Of a DNA stretch of 64,000 nucleotides, positions 44,641 through 56,500 are shown in pieces. The notes below the pieces were generated by a model that saw nothing but the letters and a program-made list of their open reading frames with translations, ran no database searches and was not told the DNA's origin. Where the stretch lies: positions 2,068,501-2,132,500 of the forward strand of contig NW_026515433.1 in NCBI RefSeq assembly GCF_014898815.1, in the 5' to 3' direction. The stretch's first letter is position 1. Each line of letters starts with the position of its first letter. Origin of the DNA: Panonychus citri. Lineage: Eukaryota; Arthropoda; Arachnida; Trombidiformes; Tetranychidae. Made by a program: the position numbers and the translations under genes.

Positions 44641-47600
44641 ACTTGACAATTAAGTTTAATTCATCATAATAATCAAAAATCTTTCCATTTTCCTTTCCTC
44701 CTTCACGGCGAAGAAGAAGAAAACAACAAGGTAATTTTCATCTGTTCTTCTTCAATTCTTACATTAATTTTGTTCTTTTCTCTTTTCTCTCTTCTCAATG
44801 TTAATTTAATGTTAATGTGAGTGTTTAATTTACTGTTTGTTTTGTGTTTTCTACTCGATCACTTTAATGTCACATCGGAAGTAACAATTTTTTCTCTTCC
44901 CTTTCATAATCTATTTCTTTCTTCTTTTTTTTATGTTTTAGTTGTTGTTGTTCTTTTCATCTTTATCTTCATCATCATGTTCTATTAAATGTGATCTTCT
45001 TTTTGGGTTTAGAGTGATACAGAATTAGTTTTTCTCTTTCTTTTTCTTTTCTTTCTTTATTTTTCTTTCTTTTTGTCTTTCTATTTTATTTTCTCTCTCT
45101 CTCTCTTTTTCTCTCTTATATACAAAAGGGTGAGGGAAGAAATAGAGATTCACTTTTTGGAGTTGGTTGGGTGTGTTTTTTAAGCCTTTGCTCTATACAG
45201 AAAGAGAGAAGGAGAAAGAGAGAAGAAGAGAAAAAAGAGAAAAAAAAGAGAGATAGAAAAGAAAAAGAAAGAACAAGGACCAAGCCCGATTTGCCAGATC
45301 ATGGAAAATCTGTTGCTTTTTGTTTAGAAAATGTTCTTTTTTACTGTTGTTTAAATTGTTAGTAAATTTGATTATTTTGAATGTTAATTTTGTAATAATT
45401 GTTATATATTGTGATTGTTCAATGTCATCATCATCTCTTTCGTTTCTTTCGTTTCTTTTATTCTTTTCTACATTTTCATCACTTTTTTCACTTGAAAACT
45501 AATCATTTTTTATTTTCGTTCTCTTTTCTTTTTTGTTTCAACTGTTGAATTGATTGAATCTCAATGTGGATAAACCAATGGATATAACAGAATAATCATC
45601 TATTTATCATCTGTTAAAGTGTAATCACAATGGAGGGAGAAAAAGAGTCTCCAGAATATTCTGTTTATGCAGTGAAAAATACTCGCCGGTCAATGGAGGA
45701 TCGACATGTTGTAATACCAAATCTTCTTAGTCAATTTAAAGATAAGGTTAGTTGATTAACGAATTTACAAACAAATTATCTTTTTCTTATTCCTACTCTT
45801 TGTTTGTCATTTTTTCTTTTCTCTTTTTGTTGAGCCTTATGTTAATTATTATTCCTTTTTCTCATCACTGTCCCTCTTTTGATTCTATTTATTCCGATAA
45901 TTATTTCCGATTTCTATTCTCCATATCTCATCTTGTCAATTTCCCTTCTTAATCTCTTCTCTGCTTGTTATACGCTGCATTTTGTTTATTTTATCTTAAT
46001 GATATTATAATAGCGATGATGTTTATTTATTCATTTATTTATTTATTTTAGAGTGATGACTATAACCATATCGAAAATCATTATTCTTACTATGCGATAT
46101 TTGATGGTCATGGAGGATCAGATGCTGCAGAATTTGCTGCTGATAATTTACACAAGAATATGGTTGAGAATCGTTTCTTCAAAGCAGGTTATATCGAAGA
46201 TTCCATCAGAATGGCTTACGCAGCAACAGATTTTCAGTATACCGACAAGTCATTAGCAGAGCATGCAAGTAGAAGTGGTTGTACCGCCGTTACATGTGTC
46301 TTAGAAAATAGATCGAGACTTTTTATCCATTGGGCCGGTGATTCGATGGCTCTTGTGTCTCGTAATGGGAAACCCTTTTTCATCACAAATCCACATAATT
46401 TGGAGAGAGAAGATGAAAAAGAAAGAGTCGAGGAAATGGGAGGAACTGTCCTCTATTTAGATACATGGAGAGTTAATGGTACTCTTGGCGTGTCTCGAGC
46501 TATTGGAGATCCCGATTATAAACCTTATGTGACTTCTGATCCTGATTTCGAGGTTATCAATTTAGATGGTACTGAAGATTTTGTGATCATGGGATGTGAT
46601 GGATTATGGGACCGAATGACACCAGAAGATGCAATTGGATTAATTTATGAGCATTTACAGAAAAACAGTGATTTAAGTGTAAACGAATTGGTAAATTCAA
46701 CAGCACAAATACTTTCCGATAAATCAATTAAAGATGGATCATGTGACAATGTTACTACAATCGTTATTTTCTTGAAAGACGTTTCATCGATTGTTAAATC
46801 AATTGGAAATTGTGTCGGTGGTGGTGAACTATCCAGTTCGATTAATAATAGTACTAAAAGTGGTTTGGATAACAATGGTCATATTGATTGTGGCAATGGA
46901 AATAACAATATTATTATTAATAATGGAAATGGTTTGGAATATCATTTGGATAATAATGGTGATGATGGAAGATCACCAATAAGAATCGATAATGGATTAA
47001 TGAGTGAAGAAGTGATTGGTTCCGGTGGATTTAGTGTATCATTGGAAGAGAAGAAGAAGCAAAGTGCAGAGGGAGGTGGAGGAGGAGATGATGATGATGG
47101 TGATCAAAAAGAACAAGAAGAAGAAGAAGAAGAAGATGCTGGTAAAGTTAAAATAGAACCAGAAAAGGAAAAAGAAGAGAAAGAAAAAGAGAAAGAAAAA
47201 GAAAAAGTCAATTTGGGTTCAACCTTGAATCCTTTTGCCGATGAATTTCAACCAAATATCAGTAACATTATTGGAAGTGATGAAGTTGGAAATGAGCCAA
47301 GAAAGGACGACGAAGAGTCAAATAAAAACGAGAAATTGGATAAAAAAGATTTGTGGATGAGTGAATTTAAGGATGATGGGAACAACGATCAACTCCAACA
47401 TGAGCATCATCAACAACAGCAACAACAACAACATCAAGAGCAACAAGAGCAACAACATAAGCAAGAGGATTATCATGATCAGTATGATGATGATCAAAAA
47501 CAACAACTACAAAACAAGAAGATTGAAATGTTTGATGGTCTAGTGGATAATAATGTTTTAAGTGATTCAGAAAACTTTAATTCTTGTAATGTTGGTGGTG

Positions 47601-50600
47601 TTAAAGTTGTTGGTTTTAGTGATGGTAATGATAATGATAATGATAATGATAATGGTTATAATGATGGTGATTTAATTAATCAACAATCAATTAGTAATTT
47701 ATCGTCATCCGAATACTCAGATAATCTTTCATCGGAGATGATTATTCATGATATTGGCGAGAATAAAACTGATTTTCAACAATTACCTTCTGCTCCTGAA
47801 TTGGTGTATTTTGAACAACAACAAGATCAGCGTGAACATCAACAACAACTTAATCATCAACTTGAACAATTGCAACAATTACAAGAACTTGAAGAATCAG
47901 AATATTCAACCATGGAGAGTAATTTAATTTCACAGGCTGAAACATTTGTCAGTAATTTAACACCAAATGAGATTCCATCATCCCCAACAACAGAAACAAC
48001 AGGAACAACATCAGAAACAGTGACAATTTCAGGATCAGAATTACGTCCAGAATTGAAAGAAAATGATTGTGATAGTCAACTAAGTGGTTCCGGAATTGAT
48101 GTTAATCAATATATTACTTCAGTTTCAGATGGAATGGTTTCTGAGCCTTATCATGGTGGCTACTTTGGTGCAGATTCTATTGAACCACAATCGATTATCG
48201 TTAATCAAAGTAACGATGTGATTAGTTCGGGACCTCATGCTATTGATCCTTATTCCGAGATAAATGAAGAAAAAATGGAAAAAGAAGAGCAGAAAGAAGA
48301 GAAAAAAGAAAGAGAAGAGAAAGAAGAGAGAGCAGAGAGAAACGAAGAGGAAAATACAAATACTGGAAAAATCAACATTGAAGATACTCAAAGTATTCCA
48401 CTTGAATCATTAAATCCTTTTGATAAAAGTGTTGACATTTCAACAGGTGATGAAACAAAAGGCTCAACTTTGTATGAGGATAATCCAGATAATAGTTGTG
48501 GTTTACTTGATTTTTCAGATGATCAAGTAAATACTATAGTCATTACACCAAATGTAACATGTGATTATATTATGAACGAAAGCAAATTAACGGAAGATGT
48601 AATGGGAGAGAAAATGGAGCAATTAAGTGGCGAGAATGAAATGAAAGAGAATAATGAGATGAAAGAAGAAAACGAAACAGAAAATGATAAAGTAAAAGTA
48701 AAAGAAGAATTAGAGGAAAGAGAAAAAGAAAAAGAAAAAGAAGGAGAAGGAGAAAGTGAAAATATAAACGATGAAAGAATAGAAAAAGGAATAGAAGAAA
48801 TGAGAATCTATGAAGCAGAAGAAATAAAAGCCGAAAATTCATCAAGTATTGGCGATAAATCATCTCAACTTAATTTAGAAGAAGAAAAGTCTACATCAAA
48901 TGTAATCACAAGTGAGGATTTAATGATCAATCAGGATGAAAATATTATTTCTCAATCAACTGATAATTCATCTCAAGGTGTGGAAATAGTTGATCCCTCT
49001 AACCTTGCTGTCACCGCCGCTGCCGCTGCTGTTGGTGTTATTTCGGGTTCTGTTGCTGTCGCTGCTTCTGAAATTGGATCTAAAAGCTGTGAATTGGTTA
49101 AAAAGGAAACAATTAGTAAAACTAATGTTTCGAAAAAATCAACTTTACCTCCAAGTAAAAGTAGTACAACTACTAGTTCATCTCGAACAGCAGCGTTAAA
49201 ATCGACATCAACTGTTTCTAATACTAGAAAACCTTTGGCTCCAAGTGGAACCTCTAGTTCGAGATTAACTTCAACGGTTAAATCAAGTTCTAGTTCAACT
49301 ACCGGTAAATTAGCAACTTCTCGTCAACCCACATCAACATCAACATTAACATCAAATGTCAGAAACTCAACGAGCACATCAAGAGTTGGAAGCGCATCAA
49401 CATTAAACAAAAGGCCCACACAGACTTTAACAGCATCAGGAACAACAGGAACATCATCAACCACTTCTAGAGTATCTTCTTTAGCCTCTAGGACAACAAC
49501 CTCAACATCATCATCATCAAGAGGAACATCATCTTCTTTATCATCATCAACTACTTCAAAACCTTTGACTCGAACTACAACCGGAACTTCATCAGCAACT
49601 TCTGGATTATCCAAGAGACCAGGAACTTCCTCTTCCACCATTGGAACCAAAACCACCACTGGAATGTCAAGTTCGACTATTGGAACAGTCAAAGCTCCAA
49701 TACGATCAACATTGGCAACATCTCGAACTAATCCTTCGTCTACTTTGTCTTCTACCACTGGAACTAAACCTTCAACGATCTCGAAAACTACAACTACAAC
49801 TAGAACTGGAACTGGAACTGGAACTGGAATTGGAGCAACTAGTAAGAGTGTCGCTCCATCTAAAAGAGCCTCGACTGGTACTATGTTAAATCGACCTTCA
49901 CCTGGTGCCTCATCTTCATTAATTAATAAAAGTACCACAAGTGCTTTAAATCGTTCATTAACTAATTCATCGTCTTCATATTCTCGTCCTGGTGTTGGGA
50001 CAACAACACTATCAAAATCATCGACTCGTCCATCAACTACTTCTTCCAGTCTATTATCATCATCATCATCGTCAGCATCAAGAGCTCCTCTTGGTGGTAC
50101 ATCGAATCGGACATTAGCAAGTAAAAATTCAACAAGCAAACCAACCAAATCAACTACAAGCACAACATCGAGCAATAAAGTAGCTGTACCAAGATTAGGA
50201 GGTAAAAAGATGAGTGGTGATGAGAAAAATAGAAATGAATCATCGTCGGCATCTCCATCGTCCGTTGGAGTGACCGGAGGAGATGAAGGAAACAGCAGTG
50301 TGAGCACTATGATGACATCGACGGTGGAAAGTAGTAGCAATTACAGTAGTGAACAAGTAGGAGAGGAGAAAACAAGTTGTTCCACCCCCGTTGACGCAAT
50401 TACGAGCAAAAGAGAGAAAAATTTGATGCCTAATTCAGCAAACTCTTTAAAAGATGAATTGGAGGCGGCGCTTGCAAGTCCGATCTCATGTGAGGATAAA
50501 AGCGTAATAAAGGAAACCAAAGATGATGAACCAAGTGGAAACTTGTAAAACCTGAAACTATCCTTTTCTTTTATTTTCTTCTTTCACTTGTTCACTACCT

Positions 50601-51168
50601 TTACTTTATTCACTTTACTCACTTAATCTACTCATTCAACACCGAGACCAACACCACAATTACCACCACCTCCTTTTCTCTCTCTCTCTCTTTCTCTCCT
50701 TTTCTCTCTTCCTCCCACTTTGCTTTTCTCTTTTTCTTCCATATTCATCCAATCTTCTATTCACTCTCCTTCTCTCCTTCTCCCCTTCTCTCTCACTCTC
50801 ACTCTTTTATTTCTTACTAGAGATTCTTATTCCTATTCCAATGCAATTTTGTTTCTCGTCTCCCCTTAGCCTATTTTTTTCTTCAATTACAATCACATCT
50901 CTAAAAACGATGGTGAAAAAAGTTAAGGTAACAAACAAAATTAGGCAGCACTAATTTCAAGGCCTTTGTATTTGCTTTTCAATGACTTTGTGAATGTTTG
51001 TTTGCATGTTGAATGGTTTATTTGAGTATTAAAAAAACTTAATAATGATGCAAACACAAGATGGATTTATAATATTAATAAGCAAATGATAATAAAACAT
51101 ATTAATGAATTTGATTATAAATGTAAAAAGAACTTTATCTCAATTTATTTCTCTCCTTTTCTCCCTCC

Positions 51169-51207
<39 letters not shown>

Positions 51208-51422
51208 TATTCATCGTCAGTATCAGACTTTGAATCTCCTCGAATGTATTGATATATTCCTAATTTCTTTAATAATTTTTTCTCTTCATGTTTCTCGTCA
51301 TTAAATTTCTTCTCCTAAAAGAAAATTGGAAAAAAAAGAATAACAAATGAAACTTTAGTTACTTTGTAATCCATAAAATTAAAGCTTCTTATTACACTAT
51401 CGGTAATTCAGAGAAAGTAATT
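44641..51422 (+). repeat. Right arm of the large inverted duplication
   Basis: Partner of 34441-41235. It contains the intact PPM gene with its non-coding 5' exon (donor at 44731, intron to 45590) and extends past the PPM 3' UTR into the last exon and part of the last intron of survivin. Because the full survivin gene continues beyond the arm edge, this arm is the ancestral location. Confidence 0.93.
45630..50548 (+). CDS. PPM1E/F-like PP2C phosphatase with long disordered tail
   Basis: This is a metal-dependent Ser/Thr phosphatase. Exons 45630-45746 and 46052-50548 encode 1,537 aa, preceded by a 5' UTR exon (donor 44731, acceptor 45590). The PP2C domain occupies about residues 10-275: TRRSMEDRHV, FDGHGGSDAAEFA, GCTAVTC, WAGDSMALV, WRVNGTLGVSRAIGD, GCDGLWD and GSCDNVTTIVIF, all metal-binding aspartates present. 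The order EDEKERVEEMGG plus WRVNG resembles PPM1E/PPM1F (POPX), which act on PAK kinases. The remaining roughly 1,260 residues are low complexity: Asn-, Glu/Lys- and Gln-rich blocks, then a Ser/Thr-rich basic stretch. Such a tail is far longer than in PPM1E/F (known family sizes are below 800 aa). A damaged inverted copy lies at 35310-40219. Confidence 0.92.
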
Positions 51423-52078
51423 CATCAATAATTCTGATGAAATTGCGTGTTTATCATTGACACTATGAGTTATTTTCGGATCAATTCAAGACTGAAAATT
51501 GATGAAATGATTGATTCTAAGGAAAAATAGCCGGTTTGAATTCCAATAATGTAATAATTGAGCAAAAACCAATAGAGATAAATTGTTAGGGGTAATTTTC
51601 TTACTACTAAGTTGATTGATCTTTTCTCCATAATGACAAGAAATTGTGGTAAGGTTAATTTATCCTGTTCTAAGCCAATTTTTGCAAATTCACAATCAGG
51701 ACTATGGTCAAGATGCTCTTTCCAAGGATCTTCATCTGGTTTCCAACCGTCCAATTGTTTAAGACAACAAAAACATTGAACTGCATCATCATTGGTGTTA
51801 ACACAACATTTAAACCAACCTGCTTTAGCCATCTAAGTTATTAACAGAAAACATGAAAGAAAGTTAACAAAATTAACAAAAGAAAAAAAGAAAAAAAAGA
51901 CACAGAAAAAGAAAAATTAATAAAAGAACAATCAAAAATAAAGAGAAAAGAAATGACAACTAATAAAATCACTTACATTTTCTTTTGATAGACTAACTGA
52001 TTTATGAGGCCATCTAGTGAAGCTTTTGACTCGATTCTTTTCGAATATCAATGTGTGATCAGTAACTTGTCTTTCCAT
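51207..52078 (-). CDS. BIRC5: Survivin (single-BIR inhibitor-of-apoptosis family)
   Basis: Survivin is the BIR subunit of the chromosomal passenger complex with Aurora B and INCENP. Minus-strand exons are 52078-51977, 51832-51605 and 51314-51207, giving 145 aa (human 142), with GT/AG junctions and phase 0 throughout. The BIR domain spans RVKSFTRWP through MAKAGWFKCC, CFCCLKQLDGW, DPWKEHLDHSPDC, with the C..C..H..C zinc ligands. A charged C-terminal helix (KHEEKKLLKKLG) ends in an acidic DTDDE. It is convergent with the right PPM gene. The edge of the inverted duplication falls in its last intron, and an orphan copy of its last exon sits at 34551-34658. Two AGATGG-core motifs lie 155 and 245 bp upstream of the start. 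Confidence 0.93.
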
Positions 52079-53519
52079 TTATTGAAAATCGAAAAAACTA
52101 TCAACCAAAAGAAGTGGAACACAAAAAAATTAATTAATTAAAATTAATGAAGAAATCAAAATAACATCATAAGGAACAATTATCGTTTATAATCAGATGT
52201 TTTCTTATCGAAAAGTTGCAATTCGAGGCCGTTAGATGGAAGCAAAATCGCCGAAAAAATTATTTTCTCTTCTCTCTTATTGGTTCATTTGAATTTTCGA
52301 ATTTGTTTTCGTTCAGGTTACGCCATCTATGAGAGTTCACCGGCAAAAAAGTAAACCGTTAATTGTTTTCAAGAATCAACTTGATTTGTTTTCCTTTGTC
52401 AATGGATTAATCTGTCGATGGAATTTTCTTTTTTTTCTCTTGTAAATTTCTCACATGAAGTATCTTTTGTTTTCCCCATTAAAATCAAGTCTCTCTGGAG
52501 GTTAATTGTTGATCTTTCTTTTGAAAACAAAACAATTAACATTTCCACTTGGATTTCAAACTGTTGACATGGTAACGAGTTTAAGGGAAAATTATGAAAT
52601 TTACTTGACTACAATTCCGGTTAACCTTTTTTTTTAATTCTCTTAACAAATTGTTATTTATAAGTTGATATAATTATCAATTCATCGTCGAATTACCATT
52701 CAACATCATCAAAGATTCAATTCCAACGTTTGAATAGATGTTAAAGATCAATTGAAAATCTCGAGTAGGTTAAACTCGTTCTGAGAGTTCAAGTCTTGAA
52801 GTCTAACAAAAATTCCAAGAAAACAGATCATATGAATCATAAAAGACTATTGAAAAGCAAAAGAATAATTAAACTTAGAGAATCTATAAATCGAAAGTTG
52901 AAAAAAACAAAAGAAAATCAAAGAAAACCAAACCACGAAAAAGTCGAAAAAATTTCATCACATTGAAAATCCAAATTCGAATCTAATCAACTAATCATTT
53001 CCATTGGAATTCGAATAAATACAAAAGACCAATTGGAAATTCGAACTTTGAGACATTCAAATAATCAATTAAAACGACAATCGACCAGAGATAATTGGAG
53101 ATTAAAGTTGATTGTCGAAAAGAAAATGGAAAAAGTTGACTGATTTTCTCTTCTAAATTAGAAAACGTTCCCTTGAAATTCTATTTTCGCGCCAGGAGAA
53201 CAAAGATTTTGTTCTCTCCTTTTTCTTCATCTTCTTCATTGTTCCACTTCTAATTCCAGTTTCTGTTGTTTATTTCTGACGTTTTCGCTTTGGTGTTCAG
53301 TGTATTTTATGTTTTTCTTTTTGTTCGCAATTTGTTTGTGTGCGTGTGTCTATAGTAATTCGCTTGGTTATCGCTTCCAATTATCATCTCAATTTGTGTC
53401 AAATTTATTTTGTTTCAATTCCAATCGGTGTCTGATTTTTTGTTCGCTTCTCTGTCTCTCTAATCTCCTTTCTACTACTGTTTCTTAGCTGTTTCCATTT
53501 TCCTCTCCTTTGAGACACA
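52079..53519. promoter_or_regulatory. Divergent intergenic region survivin/KIF21
   Basis: 1.4 kb between two divergent start codons. It holds tagatgga (52233-52240) and cgccatctat (52321-52330), two versions of the recurrent core in opposite orientation, close to survivin. The 300 bp before KIF21 are pyrimidine-rich and probably its 5' UTR. A short open frame near 53300 is not supported as coding. Confidence 0.4.
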
Positions 53520-56500
53520 ATGGAAGCCGAAACAAGTGTTAAAGTCAGTGTTCGGATTCGTCCTCAGGTATCTAAGGAGATAATTGAAATGTGTAAAGTG
53601 TGTACAAGTATAACTCCAAATGAGCCGCAAGTTTGGCTTGGATCGACCAAAGCTTTCACATTTGATCATGTTTTTAATATGGATTCTAAACAAGAAGAGG
53701 TTTACTCACAGTGTGTTGCCTCTCTCATTGAGGGTTGCCTAGATGGTTATAATGCAACGGTTCTTGCTTATGGTCAGACCGGATCAGGTAAAACCTACAC
53801 CATGGGAACTGGTTTCGATGTTCGGGTGACCCATGAAAATAAAGGAATTATTCCAAGAGCCGTTGAACATCTTTTCCAAGGTATTCAGGCCAAACAAAGT
53901 AAAGCCAAAGAAATGGGTATCCCGCCACCCGAATTTAAGGTTAACGTTCAATTCTTGGAATTATATAATGAGCAAATAATTGATCTTCTAGCTGATGATC
54001 TTGGGACCAATTCAAATCAAATTAAAATTCACGAAGATGCCTCTGGAGGTATTTACACTGTTAATACATGTGCTCGAAGTGTTACCTCAGTTGATTCAAC
54101 ATTAGACTGTTTAAAGAAAGGATCACTTTCACGAACAACCGCATCAACCAATATGAACAGTCAATCATCTCGATCACATGCTATCTTTACATTGTACATA
54201 AAACAGCAAAGAATAGTGTCTCTAGATGAACATCTGAAAGGTATTCCTACAGATGGACCAATGCCTTCCCATGAATTTGAAACATTAACAGCTAAATTCC
54301 ATTTTGTTGATCTCGCTGGTTCAGAGAGATTAAAAAGAACCGGAGCTACGGGTGATAGAGCTAAAGAAGCAGTTTCCATTAATGCAGGTCTTCTTGCTTT
54401 AGGTAACGTTATATCTGCTCTGGGTGATAAAAAGAAGCAAGGTTGCCATGTACCTTATCGTGATTCCAAGTTAACTCGTTTATTACAAGATTCCCTTGGT
54501 GGTAATAGTCAAACTTTGATGATTGCTTGTATCTCACCGTCCGATAGAGATTTCATGGAGACTTTAAATACATTAAGGTATGCCAATCGAGCCAAGAACA
54601 TCAAAAATAAGATTACTGCTAATCAAGATAAGGCCAGTGAAACAATTACTCTACTTCGTAAAGAGATTCAAAGGTTACAATTGGAGCTTATGGAGTATAA
54701 GCAGGGTAAAAGAATCATCGGTGAAGATGGAAATGAACAAATTAACGATATGTACCATGAAAATACGATGTTACAAAAAGAGATTGCAAATCTTAAATTG
54801 AGAGTGAAAGCTCTTCAAGATACTAATGAAAGATTGATAGCTCGTAATACCGAATTAACATTAGAAAAAGAAACTGGTGGTTGGATTGTTAATGGTGATG
54901 ATCAACCAAGTGATCTTAAGGATATGGTTGTCAAATATCTTCGTGAAATTGAAGAATTGAGAACTAAATTAATCGAAATGGAAGAGACTTGTTCACAATT
55001 GAGAAAACAAGCTCAACGGTCAACAATGAGTCGAATGTCAATGTCACCCTTTTCATCAACTTCTGTTGCCGTGGTTGGAAATTATAACTTCTCTGAGGAA
55101 CCTGAATCATATGATACTATTCTTAAAGAAGCTAAAAAAGATCTTGCCAAACAAAAGAAGATAAGCCGTAATTTAAGTAAATCATATAAAGATATTGATA
55201 CAATTAGTGAGACTAATGGTAATAATAATGGTGATGGTGATGGTGCCAATAGTGGTGGTTCAAATCCTTCACCAACAAATGGTGAATCTGATAGTGGATG
55301 TGGCGGTGGTACTACCGATGGTGCAACTGATGCCGGAGAAGATGATGAAGGTGTTAATGGTGCTTCATCATCTCCTGCTTCAGATGAAAGTGATGCCAGT
55401 GATGATGAATCTGATACCGAATATCAACTTGTTGAATTATCCAATGAGATCTCAGTTAAAGAAAAGTTAATTCTTGAATTAGAGAAAAGTCAGCGTAAAA
55501 TGATGTCGATGAAACATCATTATGAAGAAAAGTTATCACAATTGCAAACCAAAATTAATGAAATTGAAACTGAGCGTGATCGTGTATTGGCAAAGCTGAC
55601 CAACGTTGGATCAGGTGGTAATGATAAAGCAAAAAAGGTCCGAGATGATTACCAAACAAAGTTGAATGCTCTGCAAACGGAAATGAAAAAACTAAAGATG
55701 GCCGAAAAGGAACATGCCTCTGCTATGAAAAGTCAATCAAAATATGAATCACAATTGAGAAATTTGAAAAATGAAGTAGGTGAGATGAAAAAGCAAAAAG
55801 TTAACCTGTTGAAGAAAATGAAAGAGGAAGCTCAGCGTCATAAAGAAGCAGAATTAAGGCAGAATAAAAAACTCTCACAATTGGCTAAACAAGAGAGACT
55901 GAAAGATGTTAAAATCAGAAACTTGGAAACTGAAGCCAATAGAGTTAAATCACTTTTAAAACGGAAAGAAGATCAAGTTGTCGCCATGAAGAAAATGATA
56001 AAACCAATGAGCGATAAAGTTGCCGGAAGAGTTAAATCTAGTCGAGTTAGAAAAGGATCTGAGAAACCATCGGTCATTCTATCTCCAAAAGTGATCAAAC
56101 AAAGATGGCAATCGATTGAACAAGATATCAATAAGGTGATGCTTTACAAGAAAAATATTGCAATACATGAATTACAAATGGATCGTTTCCTTGCCCAACG
56201 CCGTCGATTAGTTCGTGAAAGAGAAGAAACCAAAGCAAAACTCCAAGAATCGAAGCGAACTGGTAAAAGTGAAGATATAATTGCTGAACTATCTGAAGAA
56301 TTGGGTAACATTGAAGATAATATTCTTTACCTGAATACAAATATTGATGAATGTCAATCAACAATAATGCAACTAGAAGAAACTGCCGGTGATACACCTA
56401 CATTAGAAGTGAACACTTTACTTGTCGATGTAGGATTGGAGGAAATGAAGTACCTTTTCGAGAAAGTATTAACAATGGCAATAAATCAAAGTCTCCTTGC

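Noticed and set aside
53300..53488. Small hydrophobic frame upstream of KIF21
   Set aside because: It lies in a pyrimidine-rich leader just before the kinesin start and is best explained as 5' UTR.
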